Source: Bacillus sp. MM2020_4
GTDB taxonomy: Bacteria > Bacillota > Bacilli > Bacillales > Cytobacillaceae
Length of the DNA: 64,000 bases
NCBI RefSeq assembly: GCF_011250555.1
Contig: NZ_JAANMZ010000013.1
Span: 30,311 to 94,310 of the forward strand
Direction of reading: 5' to 3'
How positions within the stretch are numbered: position 1 is the first letter of the stretch; the number at the start of each line of letters is the position of its first letter. Shown here in pieces: positions 44,699 to 53,940 of this stretch. The notes beneath the pieces were generated by a model that was given only the letters and a program-made list of their open reading frames with translations, was not told the DNA's origin and did no database searches. The translations under genes and the position numbers were made by a program.

Positions 44699-45601
44699 AT
44701 GGCATATAAGCCACGAATACCACGAGTAGAAATGATTATATTATGCAGCTTACACGCTCGCTGGAATCTGTCCGATGATGAAAAGAGAAACTATTTAAAT
44801 TTGAAAAAAGGCTTTGAAGGAGAGGTGCAATTTGATTCTTTAACAGAAAAATTGGCAAGTGAATGTTTGATTGTAAACGATTTACTGCTTGAGGTAAACA
44901 AAACGAAGTTCCAAATTGATACATTGCTTGTTCAAGATAAACTTTACCTGTTTGATGTTAAGAATTTAGAAAGCGATTATTGTTTTGAAAACGGTGAGTT
45001 CTACTACAAGACTGGAAGACTTACCAATAATCCTCTAACACAATTAAGACGATGTGAAAATCTGTTCCGTCAATTGCTCCAAAAATACGGTTATCACCTA
45101 CCTGTTGAACCGCGTTTAGTCTTTATCAACCCCGAGTTTACTCTCTACCAAGCACCAAAAAATGAGCCACTCACACTTCCTACTCAGGTTTCTGCCCTAA
45201 TGAGAAAATTAAATTCCTGGCCAGGGAAGATTAATGAAAAACACAGAAAGCTTGCGGACCTTTTGGTTTCCCTGCATCAAGTTGAATCTCCATATACGCG
45301 TGTGCCCCATTATGACTATGAAGAACAGCAGAAAGGGATCATTTGCATTTCGTGCCAATCGTTTGCGCTTACTGTTAATGGAAGAAAGCTTATTTGTGAT
45401 GATTGCGGCTGTGAAGAGGGTGTTGATGCAGCGGTACTAAGAAGTGTGAAGGAACTTAAGCTTCTATTTCCAGTGCAGAAGATTACTACGAATGTGGTTT
45501 ATGAGTGGTGCGGGGGGATTGGGTCAAAGAAAATGTTTAAGAGGATTCTAAGTAATAATCTGAAGTCAGTTGGGTATGGACAATGGACATGCTATGAGTG
45601 A
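44699..45601 (+). CDS. NERD domain protein with C-terminal zinc ribbon
   Basis: About 300 residues. The NERD (nuclease-related) domain lies at about 35-145, with the motif FQIDTLLVQDKLYLFDVKN containing the D...(D/E)xK active-site pattern of restriction-like nucleases. A zinc ribbon follows near 220-245 (CISC...CDDC). Such proteins are presumed nucleases in DNA processing. The ATG at 44699 has GAAGGGA upstream; an ATG nine bases earlier overlaps it. Divergent from sigY. Confidence 0.78.
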   Translation: MAYKPRIPRVEMIILCSLHARWNLSDDEKRNYLNLKKGFEGEVQFDSLTEKLASECLIVNDLLLEVNKTKFQIDTLLVQDKLYLFDVKNLESDYCFENGEFYYKTGRLTNNPLTQLRRCENLFRQLLQKYGYHLPVEPRLVFINPEFTLYQAPKNEPLTLPTQVSALMRKLNSWPGKINEKHRKLADLLVSLHQVESPYTRVPHYDYEEQQKGIICISCQSFALTVNGRKLICDDCGCEEGVDAAVLRSVKELKLLFPVQKITTNVVYEWCGGIGSKKMFKRILSNNLKSVGYGQWTCYE

Positions 45602-45664
45602 ATGATTATTTTAGTAGATTTATTTTAATATAATGGTTCACGTATCTTTAATAATTGGGTTGGG

Positions 45665-45694
45665 TATCCAATAAATTATTGGATACCTTTTTTC
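45665..45694 (+). terminator. Terminator after the NERD gene
   Basis: GGTATCCAAT and ATTGGATACC form a perfect 10-bp stem, followed by TTTTTTC. The same ATTGGATACC arm recurs in the tandem repeats just downstream. Confidence 0.75.
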
Positions 45695-45716
45695 TATTTT
45701 CTCGATAGCGCGGGTT

Positions 45717-45872
45717 CCAATGACCTCTATTGGATACCTTTCTCTTGCTCTCTTGGGCGGCGAGGGCTCCAATGGCCCCTATTGGATACCTTTCTCTTGC
45801 TCTCTTGGGCGGCGAGGGCTCCAATGGTCTCTATTGGATACCTTTCTCTTGCTTTCTTGGGCGGCGAGGGCT
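45717..45872 (+). repeat. Three tandem 52-base repeats
   Basis: Units 45717-45768, 45769-45820 and 45821-45872 are nearly identical and each holds CCAAT...ATTGG, CTTGCTCTCTTGG and GGCGGCGAGGGCT. A diverged zero unit (45668-45716) contains the terminator of the NERD gene, and a few bases of a fifth unit follow. The unit length is not a multiple of three, so it is not a protein repeat. It ends 21 bases before the PBP gene stop. Confidence 0.85.
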
Positions 45873-45893
45873 CCAATATACCAATTGAAATTG

Positions 45894-47939
45894 TTAATGC
45901 CCATGCCCCTTATCCTTACCCTTTCCTTTCCCCTTGTCCTTCCACTTCTCTTTCTGTTTGTTCCATTTTTCTTCCCACTTTTGTAGTTCGTTGTTAAATT
46001 TCTCCCCAATATTACTCTTTTCTTCTTCTTTTTTCCGTTGTTCAATTAAAGATGCAATATGTGGTACCTTAAAGCTTTCGTTAGGTGAATTCTCCAAAGC
46101 CTCCTTCATGACTTCGCGGAAAATAACCGATGACCCTGTTCCGCTAGTAGGCGTTATATAATGATCAGCATCTGTTTTATCATATCCAACCCAAAAAGCT
46201 CCCACTAACTGCGGTGTATAACCGACAAACCATTGATCCTTCAAACCGTTAATACCTTTAATGGGAACCTGAGTAGAGCCAGTTTTCCCTGCCGTCTCCC
46301 TCCCAGGAATTTGCGCCGGTTCTCCTGTCCCTTGCTCGACAACACCAAGCAGCATCGTTGTCATGTTGTCAGTTACAGCCTTGGTCGTTACCCTCTCCTT
46401 TTCAACCTTCCATTCCGCTACAACCTTACCTCCGGAATCAACAATTTTTTGAATAACATGTGCTTTCACTCTAACACCATTATTCGGAAAAACAGAGAAG
46501 GCCTCAGCCATATCCAACGGTGAAACACCTTTATGCAGCCCGCCAAGAGCCATGGATAAATTATGATCCTCTTTATCTAAAGTAATACCAAACCGTTTAA
46601 CAGAATCCAACCCTTTTTCAATTCCCAGCTCGTTTAGCAGCCAAACAGCGGAAACATTTTTCGATTCCTTAACTGCCTCATACATTGGTACTTCGCCTGC
46701 ATATTGATGATCGTAGTTACTAGGTTGATAATTCCCAAACTTCATTTCCTCATCTTTTAACATATCTGTTATTTTCCAGCCGTCTTCAAGTGCAGGAGCA
46801 TAAACTGCCAACGGCTTAAAGGAAGATCCGGGCTGTGCCTTTAATTGGGAGGCTCGATTATAACCCCTAAAGGTATGTTCGCCCCTGCCGCCCACAAGCG
46901 CCCTAACCCCGCCCGTTTTGGGATCTACTAAAATACCGCCACTTTGCATAAGAGGATCTTTTCCATTTGGAAATAAGGTATCATTCGAATAAGTATTCTC
47001 GATTGCCGTTTGCATCAGTGGATCAAGCTCTGTATAAATTTGATAGCCGCCTGTCAATAATTCGTCTTGGGTAAACCCGTATTCTCGGATAGCTTCATCT
47101 AATACTTGATCGACATAGTAAGGAAATTTTCCGCGAAACGGATCACCGCCCTTATCATTTAAGACGACTTTATCCTGTTTCGCTTTTTCATATTGCTCAG
47201 CGGAAATAAAGCCTTGCTCTTTCATTTGTGCTAACACAAGATTGCGTCGTTCGGTGGCTTTTTCCATATGTTCGTAAGGATTTAGTGCAGATGGCGCTTT
47301 TATCAGTCCTGCTAGCATGGCAGATTCGCTTATAGATAGATCGTTAACCTCTTTTGCAAAGTATTTGCCGGCGGCTTGTTTAATTCCATATGCACCATTT
47401 CCAAAATAAATTTGGTTTAAATACATTTGTAGGATTTCTTGCTTCGTGTATTCTCGTTCTACCGCGATTGCTAAAAATACTTCCTGAAGTTTCCTCTTTA
47501 CTGTCTTTTCAGAAGTGAGGATTGTATTTTTCGTCAATTGCTGTGTGATGGTGCTACCGCCCTCAACCATTCCTCCTGCCTTAAGGTCACGGAACAATGC
47601 TCTAGAAGTACCAATTAAATCCACCCCATTATGCCGGTAAAAACGGTGATCCTCAATGGCAACGATCGCATTTTTCATAGAATCGGGAACTTCTTTAATT
47701 GGCACTCCTTCGTTTTTATTGGCAGACACCTTACTGGCCACATCCCCGCTGACATCATAAAAAACAGTGGGTTGTGGAAGCTCATTTTTCAACTCTGAAA
47801 TATCTGCATCCTTTGAAAAATAATAGAGAAGGCCAAAAAAGCTTAGAACCATCATTAACATAACTAGCACAATTATTTGGAGCAAATGCCATTTTTTCCA
47901 GTTCTTAAAAAGGTCACTTACCTTATCTTTAAATACCAA
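45894..47939 (-). CDS. Class A penicillin-binding protein (PBP1A family, PbpF/PbpG-like)
   Basis: A 681-residue bifunctional murein synthase. One N-terminal membrane helix (about 19-42), a GT51 transglycosylase domain (EDHRFYRHNG with the catalytic Glu, GGSTITQQL), then a transpeptidase domain with SSFK (nucleophile), SKN and KTGS motifs. The C-terminal tail is highly charged and ends in repeated Lys-Gly and His-Gly. It polymerises and crosslinks peptidoglycan outside the membrane. TTG start after AAAGGATG. PbpF and PbpG of B. subtilis act in sporulation; assignment between them is open. Confidence 0.88.
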   Translation of the reverse strand: MVFKDKVSDLFKNWKKWHLLQIIVLVMLMMVLSFFGLLYYFSKDADISELKNELPQPTVFYDVSGDVASKVSANKNEGVPIKEVPDSMKNAIVAIEDHRFYRHNGVDLIGTSRALFRDLKAGGMVEGGSTITQQLTKNTILTSEKTVKRKLQEVFLAIAVEREYTKQEILQMYLNQIYFGNGAYGIKQAAGKYFAKEVNDLSISESAMLAGLIKAPSALNPYEHMEKATERRNLVLAQMKEQGFISAEQYEKAKQDKVVLNDKGGDPFRGKFPYYVDQVLDEAIREYGFTQDELLTGGYQIYTELDPLMQTAIENTYSNDTLFPNGKDPLMQSGGILVDPKTGGVRALVGGRGEHTFRGYNRASQLKAQPGSSFKPLAVYAPALEDGWKITDMLKDEEMKFGNYQPSNYDHQYAGEVPMYEAVKESKNVSAVWLLNELGIEKGLDSVKRFGITLDKEDHNLSMALGGLHKGVSPLDMAEAFSVFPNNGVRVKAHVIQKIVDSGGKVVAEWKVEKERVTTKAVTDNMTTMLLGVVEQGTGEPAQIPGRETAGKTGSTQVPIKGINGLKDQWFVGYTPQLVGAFWVGYDKTDADHYITPTSGTGSSVIFREVMKEALENSPNESFKVPHIASLIEQRKKEEEKSNIGEKFNNELQKWEEKWNKQKEKWKDKGKGKGKDKGHGH

Positions 47940-48022
47940 TTCGATGACATCCTTTATCTGTAATCTCTATAACAGGTATACTTTTCGATATTCAACTGAT
48001 TTTTATGTCGGTTTGGTTATGA

Positions 48023-48053
48023 AAAAAAGATGAGCGAGAGGTGCCCATCTTTT
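48023..48053 (-). terminator. Terminator after the XRE regulator gene
   Basis: On the minus strand AAAGATG-GGC pairs with GC-CATCTTT and is followed by TTTTTT. Confidence 0.55.
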
Positions 48054-48067
48054 CCAAGTCTTCATTA

Positions 48068-48523
48068 TTATTCGCTCTTTGTTAATTCTTTATAGCGCTG
48101 TTTTGAAAGCTTTTCATCAAAACTGCTAAAGATCCGGTAGTTTCTTGCATCCAAAATCCGAAAATGTTTACTTAAAATATTTTGCTGGAGAATGAAACCA
48201 TTCTTCTGGGTTAGTATTTTCCACCAAACTCGGCCACCCAACGTTTTGGTCTTACGAAGATCTATTCCATTAAGGGCCACCGTTTCTAATACCTCAAGGG
48301 GCTCGTTGCCAAATAAAAATTGGACCGTTTCCGTTTCGCGAAAAAGTGCACAAATCGATACAACAGTGGACCAGTTAGCAAGAACTCTTCCTTTTTCAAT
48401 CTGTACGAGTGTTTTCTTCGATACACCAATAATATCTGCCATTTTATCCTGAGTGTATCCTGCTTCTGTTCGGATTAGACGAAGCTTTTCAGAAACTTGC
48501 ATGATAATTTCTTCCCTGGTCAC
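48068..48523 (-). CDS. XRE family transcriptional regulator
   Basis: About 151 residues. The N-terminal helix-turn-helix is clear (LRLIRTEAGYTQDKMADIIG, SKKTLVQIEKGR). The C-terminal half is unusual for this family, with GGRVWWKILTQKNGFILQQN and no known sensor domain. The GTG at 48523 follows GAAGGAAGGG at seven bases; ATG at 48547 and at 48493 are alternatives. Target genes unknown. Confidence 0.75.
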   Translation of the reverse strand: MTREEIIMQVSEKLRLIRTEAGYTQDKMADIIGVSKKTLVQIEKGRVLANWSTVVSICALFRETETVQFLFGNEPLEVLETVALNGIDLRKTKTLGGRVWWKILTQKNGFILQQNILSKHFRILDARNYRIFSSFDEKLSKQRYKELTKSE

Positions 48524-48601
48524 TATAAGCCCTTCCTTCAAATGCATCTAGTGTAATATTACACAAGATTTTACGATCATACAAATTTTATGATAAAAAA
48601 A

Positions 48602-48624
48602 CTGCTATCCCTTTAAGATAGCAG
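48602..48624 (-). terminator. Terminator after the feo operon
   Basis: CTGCTATC (48602-48609) and GATAGCAG (48617-48624), followed by TTTTTTTATC on the minus strand. Confidence 0.75.
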
Positions 48625-48635
48625 ATTAAAATTAA

Positions 48636-48791
48636 TTATTTTACTTCCGGGGGGAGGCCGCACTGGCTGGAACAAGAATTTTTCAAATCACATGCCGCAC
48701 ATTTTCCCTTTTTCGATTTATTGATAAACTTCACTAATGCATAGGCCGCATATCCAAAAATCGCAACACCGATGACCACACTGGCAATCAT
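48636..48791 (-). CDS. FeoB-associated Cys-rich membrane protein
   Basis: A 51-residue protein with one membrane helix (about 3-22) and a C-terminal cysteine cluster: CAAC (31-34), Cys40 and CSSQC-type Cys44. This is the pattern of the small protein found beside feoB in many Firmicutes. AGAGGTGG precedes the ATG. It is the third gene of feoA-feoB and may assist ferrous iron uptake. Confidence 0.85.
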   Translation of the reverse strand: MIASVVIGVAIFGYAAYALVKFINKSKKGKCAACDLKNSCSSQCGLPPEVK

Positions 48792-48812
48792 TTGCTCCAC
48801 CTCTTTTTAAAA

Positions 48813-50816
48813 TTAAACCAACCCAAACAGTTTTCCGCCTTGGTAAATAATCAAGGACAAAATATAGGCAATCACGAAGGCATAGGTCATTGAAAAAGCC
48901 GTCCACTTCTTTGATCCAGTTTCTTTATAAATGGTTGCTACAGTTGCTAAACACGGGATATATAAAAGGATAAATACCATAAAACTATAGGCAGCAAGCG
49001 GAGTATAATAATCAGCCAATAATCCCTGCAAGCTAGCATCGTTCGGTACGAAATAAATAATATTCATGGTAGAAATAATCGCTTCTTTAGCCAAGAAACC
49101 TGTAATTAATGAAGCAGATGCCTGCCAGGTTCCAAAACCAATTGGGTCAAAAATAGGGGCAATCACATTTCCAATCAACGCTAAATAACTATCATCCATA
49201 TCTACTTTTAATCCATGCGGGCCCGCGTAGGACAACAGCCAGATAAAGACAGAACCAGCAAAAATAAACGTACCTGCCTTCCTTACGAACCCTTTCCCCT
49301 TGTCCCAAGTACTTTTCCACAAGGACTGGAACTGTGGAAGCCGGTATGGAGGCAGTTCGATGACAAATAAGGATGTTTCTGATTTTAATAAAGTAGTAGA
49401 AAAGATTTTTGCTAGAATTAAAGCGACAACAATCCCAAGAACATACAGGCTTAATACCACGAATGCTTTATGGCCTGCAAAAAAGGCTCCTACAAATATG
49501 GCATAAACGGGCAAGCGGGCGGAACATGACATCAATGGCGTCAGCAGTATGGTCAACAATCGTTCACGTGGGGTTTCAATCGTTCTTGCCGCCATAATAC
49601 CAGGTACATTACAGCCAAAACCAATCATCATCGGAATAAACGCCTTTCCATTTAACCCCACCGATTCCATGATTCGATCCATGACCAAAGCGACACGTGC
49701 CATATACCCTGAATCCTCTAGTAATGAAATAAAGAAGAACAGAATAAAGATTTGCGGTACAAACACTAAAACCCCGCCGACCCCTGCAACTAATCCTTCA
49801 ATAATTAAAGCGTGAATAAATTGAGATGCGTGGATAGCTGATAAAACACTTTCAATTCCAGCGGTTACGGGTCCTGTTAAAAAGCCATCTAAAATATCTG
49901 ATAACGGTGTACCAAGCCAATCAAATGTCAGCATGAACATCAGATACATAAGCAGCAAAAATATCGGCATCCCCAGATATCGATTTGTCACAATGGTATC
50001 AATCTTTTCTGATAATGGGATGGTCGAATCACTTTTTCTTGCGACTTCTGCGACTATTTTTTCAATGACTTCTTTCCTTTTTAAATAAATAATATTTGAT
50101 AATGATTTACCTGCAGCTTGTTTCTGCAACTTCGCTTCCAGGTTGGCCACTATCGTTTTTACCCGTTGTTTGTCTGCAACACTATTAACATAGTTTATTA
50201 CGTATTCATTTCCTTCAAAATATTGAATTGCAAGAAATCGCAGTGAGTGATTCGTTTTACCGCTTAACTCACCTGCCAGGGAAGTAATCGCCTCTTCTAC
50301 CTCTATGCCATAATAAACAAGATTCTTGTTGGCTGGCTCGATTGATTTTGTGGAAATGGCATCCACTAGCTTGTCGCAGCCTTTTCCGCTCCTTGCCACG
50401 ACTGGGACAACAGGAACACCAAGAACTTTTGAGAGTTTGGAAGAATCGATGTGAATCCCACGTTTATTGGCTACATCAATCATATTAAGGCCAATCAGAG
50501 CCGGCTTCTCAAACTCCAGCAATTGCAGGGTCAAATGTAAATTCCGTTCTAATTGTGATGCATCTAAAATATTGAGCAACCGATCAACCGACTCATTCAA
50601 AAAGAAAGAGGTAACAACACCCTCATCCTTTGAAAGCGGATTTAGAGTATAGACACCGGGTAAATCAATTAATTGGCCGAAATTATTTTTGAATACGCCA
50701 ACTTTTTTTTCAACTGTTACACCGCTCCAGTTACCAACATATTCATAGGAACCTGTAAGATTATTAAACAATGATGTTTTTCCAGTATTGGGGTTACCAA
50801 TAAGAGCGATTTCCAT
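48813..50816 (-). CDS. feoB: Ferrous iron transporter FeoB
   Basis: A 667-residue protein. The N-terminal G domain has GNPNTGKTS (7-15), DLPG (about 52) and NMID (about 111). A helical insertion follows, then about eight membrane helices including the GCNVPGIMAARTIE and MSCSARLPVYAIF segments of the permease core. It imports ferrous iron with GTP/ATP hydrolysis. The ATG overlaps the feoA stop by one base. Confidence 0.95.
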   Translation of the reverse strand: MEIALIGNPNTGKTSLFNNLTGSYEYVGNWSGVTVEKKVGVFKNNFGQLIDLPGVYTLNPLSKDEGVVTSFFLNESVDRLLNILDASQLERNLHLTLQLLEFEKPALIGLNMIDVANKRGIHIDSSKLSKVLGVPVVPVVARSGKGCDKLVDAISTKSIEPANKNLVYYGIEVEEAITSLAGELSGKTNHSLRFLAIQYFEGNEYVINYVNSVADKQRVKTIVANLEAKLQKQAAGKSLSNIIYLKRKEVIEKIVAEVARKSDSTIPLSEKIDTIVTNRYLGMPIFLLLMYLMFMLTFDWLGTPLSDILDGFLTGPVTAGIESVLSAIHASQFIHALIIEGLVAGVGGVLVFVPQIFILFFFISLLEDSGYMARVALVMDRIMESVGLNGKAFIPMMIGFGCNVPGIMAARTIETPRERLLTILLTPLMSCSARLPVYAIFVGAFFAGHKAFVVLSLYVLGIVVALILAKIFSTTLLKSETSLFVIELPPYRLPQFQSLWKSTWDKGKGFVRKAGTFIFAGSVFIWLLSYAGPHGLKVDMDDSYLALIGNVIAPIFDPIGFGTWQASASLITGFLAKEAIISTMNIIYFVPNDASLQGLLADYYTPLAAYSFMVFILLYIPCLATVATIYKETGSKKWTAFSMTYAFVIAYILSLIIYQGGKLFGLV

Positions 50817-51040
50817 TATATTCTCTCCACTTCAATCTGAACTGCCTCTTTACGGCGAATGCCGACGCATTGTCCACACGATTCAATCATAATCGGGCCG
50901 CCAAAGGGCATGACACACTTCACGCACACTTCTGAACCTTCCGTAATACCTAAGTCAAGCAAGCGTCTTTGAACTAGGCGACCAACATGCGAAATATCTA
51001 TGATTTTCCCCTTATCTCCTGCTTTTAAAGAACCGAACAT
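50816..51040 (-). CDS. feoA: FeoA SH3-like regulatory protein
   Basis: About 74 residues with the FeoA SH3 fold signature RLLDLGITEGSEV. It binds and modulates FeoB in the cytosol. The ATG at 51040 follows TAGGGTGA; a GTG nine bases earlier is part of that site. A Fur-like box lies upstream, so the operon should be repressed by iron. Confidence 0.9.
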   Translation of the reverse strand: MFGSLKAGDKGKIIDISHVGRLVQRRLLDLGITEGSEVCVKCVMPFGGPIMIESCGQCVGIRRKEAVQIEVERI

Positions 51041-51066
51041 GTATATCACCCTACCCTAGGTTTAAT

Positions 51067-51081
51067 TGAGAATGATTATCT
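51067..51081. promoter_or_regulatory. Fur box upstream of feoA
   Basis: TGAGAATGATTATCT matches 13 of 15 positions of the B. subtilis 7-1-7 Fur box. It overlaps a possible minus-strand -10 (GATAAT), so iron-loaded Fur would block the promoter. Confidence 0.75.
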
Positions 51082-51145
51082 TTCTATATTGACATTTTAA
51101 CATTATTTTTAGAAAAAAAGGAGTGCAATATTGTGACAAAAGTTT

Positions 51146-51175
51146 GAAAAAAAAAAGAGAAGCAGTTCGCTTCCC
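51146..51175 (-). terminator. Terminator after thiT
   Basis: GAAGC/GCTTC stem with a five-base loop followed by a run of about ten T residues on the minus strand, between thiT and feoA. Confidence 0.65.
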
Positions 51176-51188
51176 TTTTCAATCTCTC

Positions 51189-51776
51189 TTAATGACCTTG
51201 TAAAAAAGTTTTCTTTGGCATCGCGCTTATAACAAGAATGATAATAATGGCACTAATAATAAAGCTTGGGAGCATATATGTTCCATTATAAAGCAAGGAG
51301 TAGATCACTACTGGCTGACCCTTTGGTGCATATTCACCGAAAAAGACTGCCCCGGCAATTACATGACATAAATAACGCAGCAAACTTCCGATAAAGGCTC
51401 CCAAAACAACATAGGAAATCCATTTACCTTTATCACCATTATGAAGAGATTTCCTAATCTGCCCCGCAAAGATACCGGCTAAACCTACCACCGTAAAAGC
51501 AATAAAGTAATCAAGTAAGCCCTGTACAACGAAATAAATTTTACCGAACCCCAGGACAACCTGTAACACCCCAAGTAAAAATCCCGTTAAGAGACCACCT
51601 TTTATACCCCAGCGGTACGCCATTAGAAATATTGGAACCATGGCGATCGAAACCGAACCACCCTGTGGCCAAATTTTTAGCGAAAGTAATTCTGCCGCCA
51701 TGTCCAATAAGAAGGCGAGTGCTGAAAAAACAGCTACCTCCGTAATAAAAAGTGTGTTACTCTTCTTTTTGTTCAT
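51189..51776 (-). CDS. thiT: ECF transporter S component for thiamine, ThiT
   Basis: A 195-residue membrane protein with six helices of the ThiT (YuaJ) family; the loop WPQGGSVSIAMVPIFLMAYRWG and the GxWxY-like thiamine pocket residues are recognisable. It binds thiamine and uses shared ECF energy-coupling proteins encoded elsewhere. A TPP riboswitch precedes it. Confidence 0.9.
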   Translation of the reverse strand: MNKKKSNTLFITEVAVFSALAFLLDMAAELLSLKIWPQGGSVSIAMVPIFLMAYRWGIKGGLLTGFLLGVLQVVLGFGKIYFVVQGLLDYFIAFTVVGLAGIFAGQIRKSLHNGDKGKWISYVVLGAFIGSLLRYLCHVIAGAVFFGEYAPKGQPVVIYSLLYNGTYMLPSFIISAIIIILVISAMPKKTFLQGH

Positions 51777-51853
51777 TCTTCCTTCCCCCTATTCAATTAA
51801 ATTCATTTGATTCTCCCAAAACCAATAGGGTGCCAAAAAAAATACAATAAAAA

Positions 51854-51890
51854 AAGCAATGCAAGACGAAAAGGATTGTCTGCATTGCTT
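51854..51890 (-). terminator. Riboswitch expression-platform terminator
   Basis: AAGCAATGCAAGAC and GTCTGCATTGCTT form a long stem followed by TTTTTTTATT on the minus strand, between the TPP aptamer and thiT. Confidence 0.8.
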
Positions 51891-51904
51891 TAATATCCGG
51901 CAAA

Positions 51905-51996
51905 CCACATCCCTACGCTAGTGTTAACTAACAGGTTCATAGGGTCAGAACTCTTATGTTCACTCTCAGCCGCCATTAGGCAGCCCCCCCTGTGGA
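51905..51996 (-). ncRNA. TPP riboswitch upstream of thiT
   Basis: On the minus strand the conserved THI elements occur in order: ACAGGGGGGGC, GGCTGAGAG, ACCCTATGAACCTG, GTTAACACTAGCGTAGGGA and the closing TGTGG. With the terminator at 51854-51890 it should switch thiT off when thiamine pyrophosphate is abundant. Confidence 0.92.
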
Positions 51997-52144
51997 AGTA
52001 TTCAATTGATCCATAAAAAAAATATACTATTGTTTAAAGTTTTTTACAAGGAAATTATTAATCTTCCATATTAAAAGGGATTTTTGCCTTTATCATCGAA
52101 TTAACATGGTAATCAGTTTTGTGAATACCATGGGGGGAGACAAC

Positions 52145-53266
52145 ATGTTTACGGGAGAACAAACGGATTTAATCGTTTTTTTTAATCAAAACAAGGAGAC
52201 CTTAGTGCAAGAATGGGAAAATGCTATTGTGGTCAATCAAGGAGACCCCTATAAAATGAAAATTCGTGAAAACGGGGAAGCTTTATTAAATGTGCTATTT
52301 TCGATGCATTTGAAATCAAAACAAGTGCTCCTAGAAATTCTTGAAAAACTTGCGATAGAGGTTTCTGAGGAAAGAGTTTTAGCCGATATTAACATTGGTG
52401 ACTTTGTCTATAATGTAAATTTGGGCAGAACGATTCTATACAGCAATTTAGGTAAATCTGGAATATCATGGTCCGACATGCAGGAAGCGATCAATATGGT
52501 CAATTTTTGCTTCGATAAATTTCTCTATTTTGCCGTATCTCATTTTTCGGAAGCAAAAAATAAAATCATCGAAGAAAAAACACTGTTCATTGACTCCACA
52601 CACCAAGACCGGTTGACCCTTCTTGGTCAAATGACTTCAAGCTTTATTCATGAATTTAGAAATCCACTTACATCTGTACAGGGATTTATTCAATTACTTA
52701 AGGGTGATTTTCCTAACATGAGATATTTGGATATCATTTCGAGTGAGTTAGATCAACTGAATTTTCGAATATCACAGTTCTTATTACTTTCAAAGAAGGA
52801 ATTAATTGGGAAGGAAAAGGTTCACTTTCAGCTAAATCAGCTAATTGACGAGGTATTAAACTTCCTTTATCCAAGTATTTTAGACAGCAAAGTAAAAATT
52901 ATTAAAAATTTACGGGATGACTTCACTCTAAATGGCTATGCTGATGAAATTAGGCAAGTTTTCATAAATATCGTTTTTAACGCGATTGATGTACTTAACC
53001 ATCATGAAGTAGCTAATCCCACTATCGAGATCATTAGCAGTATAGACCCGAACGGGAAAATTAAAATTAGTATTTCCAATAATGGTCCAATAATCCCTGC
53101 AGAATTGCAAAAGACCATTTTTGAACCCTTTTTCACAACTAAAAAACTAGGGACAGGATTAGGATTATTTGTATGTAATGAAATAATCGAAAAGCATAAA
53201 GGGGATTTAACCTGTGACTCCGTCCTGGATAAAACCACCTTTTCAATATACCTGCCCATGATCTAA
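52145..53266 (+). CDS. Soluble sporulation-type sensor histidine kinase
   Basis: About 373 residues. The H box is FIHEFRNPLTSVQGFIQLL with phospho-acceptor His169, as in the Kin kinases that feed the Spo0A phosphorelay. The ATP-binding domain shows FINIVFNAIDVL (N box) and GTGLGLFVCNEI (G box). The first 140 residues form a helical sensor domain without membrane segments, similar to globin-like RsbR N-terminal domains. No response regulator is adjacent, which fits a phosphorelay kinase. ATG at 52145 after GGGGGGAG. Confidence 0.8.
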   Translation: MFTGEQTDLIVFFNQNKETLVQEWENAIVVNQGDPYKMKIRENGEALLNVLFSMHLKSKQVLLEILEKLAIEVSEERVLADINIGDFVYNVNLGRTILYSNLGKSGISWSDMQEAINMVNFCFDKFLYFAVSHFSEAKNKIIEEKTLFIDSTHQDRLTLLGQMTSSFIHEFRNPLTSVQGFIQLLKGDFPNMRYLDIISSELDQLNFRISQFLLLSKKELIGKEKVHFQLNQLIDEVLNFLYPSILDSKVKIIKNLRDDFTLNGYADEIRQVFINIVFNAIDVLNHHEVANPTIEIISSIDPNGKIKISISNNGPIIPAELQKTIFEPFFTTKKLGTGLGLFVCNEIIEKHKGDLTCDSVLDKTTFSIYLPMI

Positions 53267-53277
53267 CAGAAAACGGT

Positions 53278-53311
53278 AAATCCCACTTTTTCCTAAAGAG
53301 GGATTTTTTAT
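53278..53311 (+). terminator. Possible terminator after the kinase gene
   Basis: AAATCCC and GGGATTT with a long loop, followed by T residues. The stem is short. Confidence 0.45.
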
Positions 53312-53381
53312 ATGATTTTTTCCCGACAGTACACTCTGCTGCATATGATGTACAAAAAAATTTTTTCGGGAGATTAGGCAT

Positions 53382-53939
53382 ATGTTTACATTAAAGGTTG
53401 ATCATGAAATTGAACTTCAACTATTTCAACAGCATCATGCCCTACAGCTATATCAGCTCGTGGAGGAAAATCGGGAGCACTTACGCGAATGGATGCCATG
53501 GGTGGATAGCATGACTTCCCCCTATCAATTTGAGTCGATTATTCCAGTATGGCTTTCACAATTTGCTGAAAATAGTGGAATGAACGTTGGGATTCTTTAC
53601 AAAGGGGAACTTGTTGGCTCATTGGGATTACATCAAATTGATTGGTATAACAGCATGGCTAGCATCGGCTATTATCTTGCCAGAAATGCGGAGGGGCATG
53701 GGATAATTACACGTTCTGTTCAAGCCCTTTTAAATTATGCCTTTTTCCAATTACGATTAAACCGAATCGAAATACGTTGCGGGGTAAAAAACAAGAAAAG
53801 CAGGGCAATCCCTGAAAGACTTGGATTTGTAAAAGAGGGGAAACTTCGAGACGGAGAACAATTAAATGGTTCATTCCATGATTTAATTATCTATAGCATG
53901 TTGTCCCGTGACTGGGATACTTTCACAGTTAAGCGTTAG
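53382..53939 (+). CDS. GNAT N-acetyltransferase, RimL/YdaF-like
   Basis: A 185-residue acetyltransferase with the N-terminal segment LVEENREHLREWMPWVD typical of RimL-type (ribosomal protein or small-molecule) enzymes and the C-terminal motif LNRIEIRCGVKNKKSRAIPERLGF, which includes the acetyl-CoA site. Substrate unknown. Followed by a strong terminator. Confidence 0.88.
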   Translation: MFTLKVDHEIELQLFQQHHALQLYQLVEENREHLREWMPWVDSMTSPYQFESIIPVWLSQFAENSGMNVGILYKGELVGSLGLHQIDWYNSMASIGYYLARNAEGHGIITRSVQALLNYAFFQLRLNRIEIRCGVKNKKSRAIPERLGFVKEGKLRDGEQLNGSFHDLIIYSMLSRDWDTFTVKR

Positions 53940-53940
53940 T

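Noticed and set aside
44699..45601. NERD gene as part of a defence island
   Set aside because: Neighbours are housekeeping genes; no toxin, restriction or CRISPR gene is close.
45717..45872. Tandem repeats as a CRISPR array
   Set aside because: Units adjoin directly with no spacers and no cas genes are present.
45720..46045. Open frames across the tandem repeats near 45.7-46.0 kb
   Set aside because: The 52-base unit shifts frame at each copy and no ribosome site is present; these are by-products of repetition.
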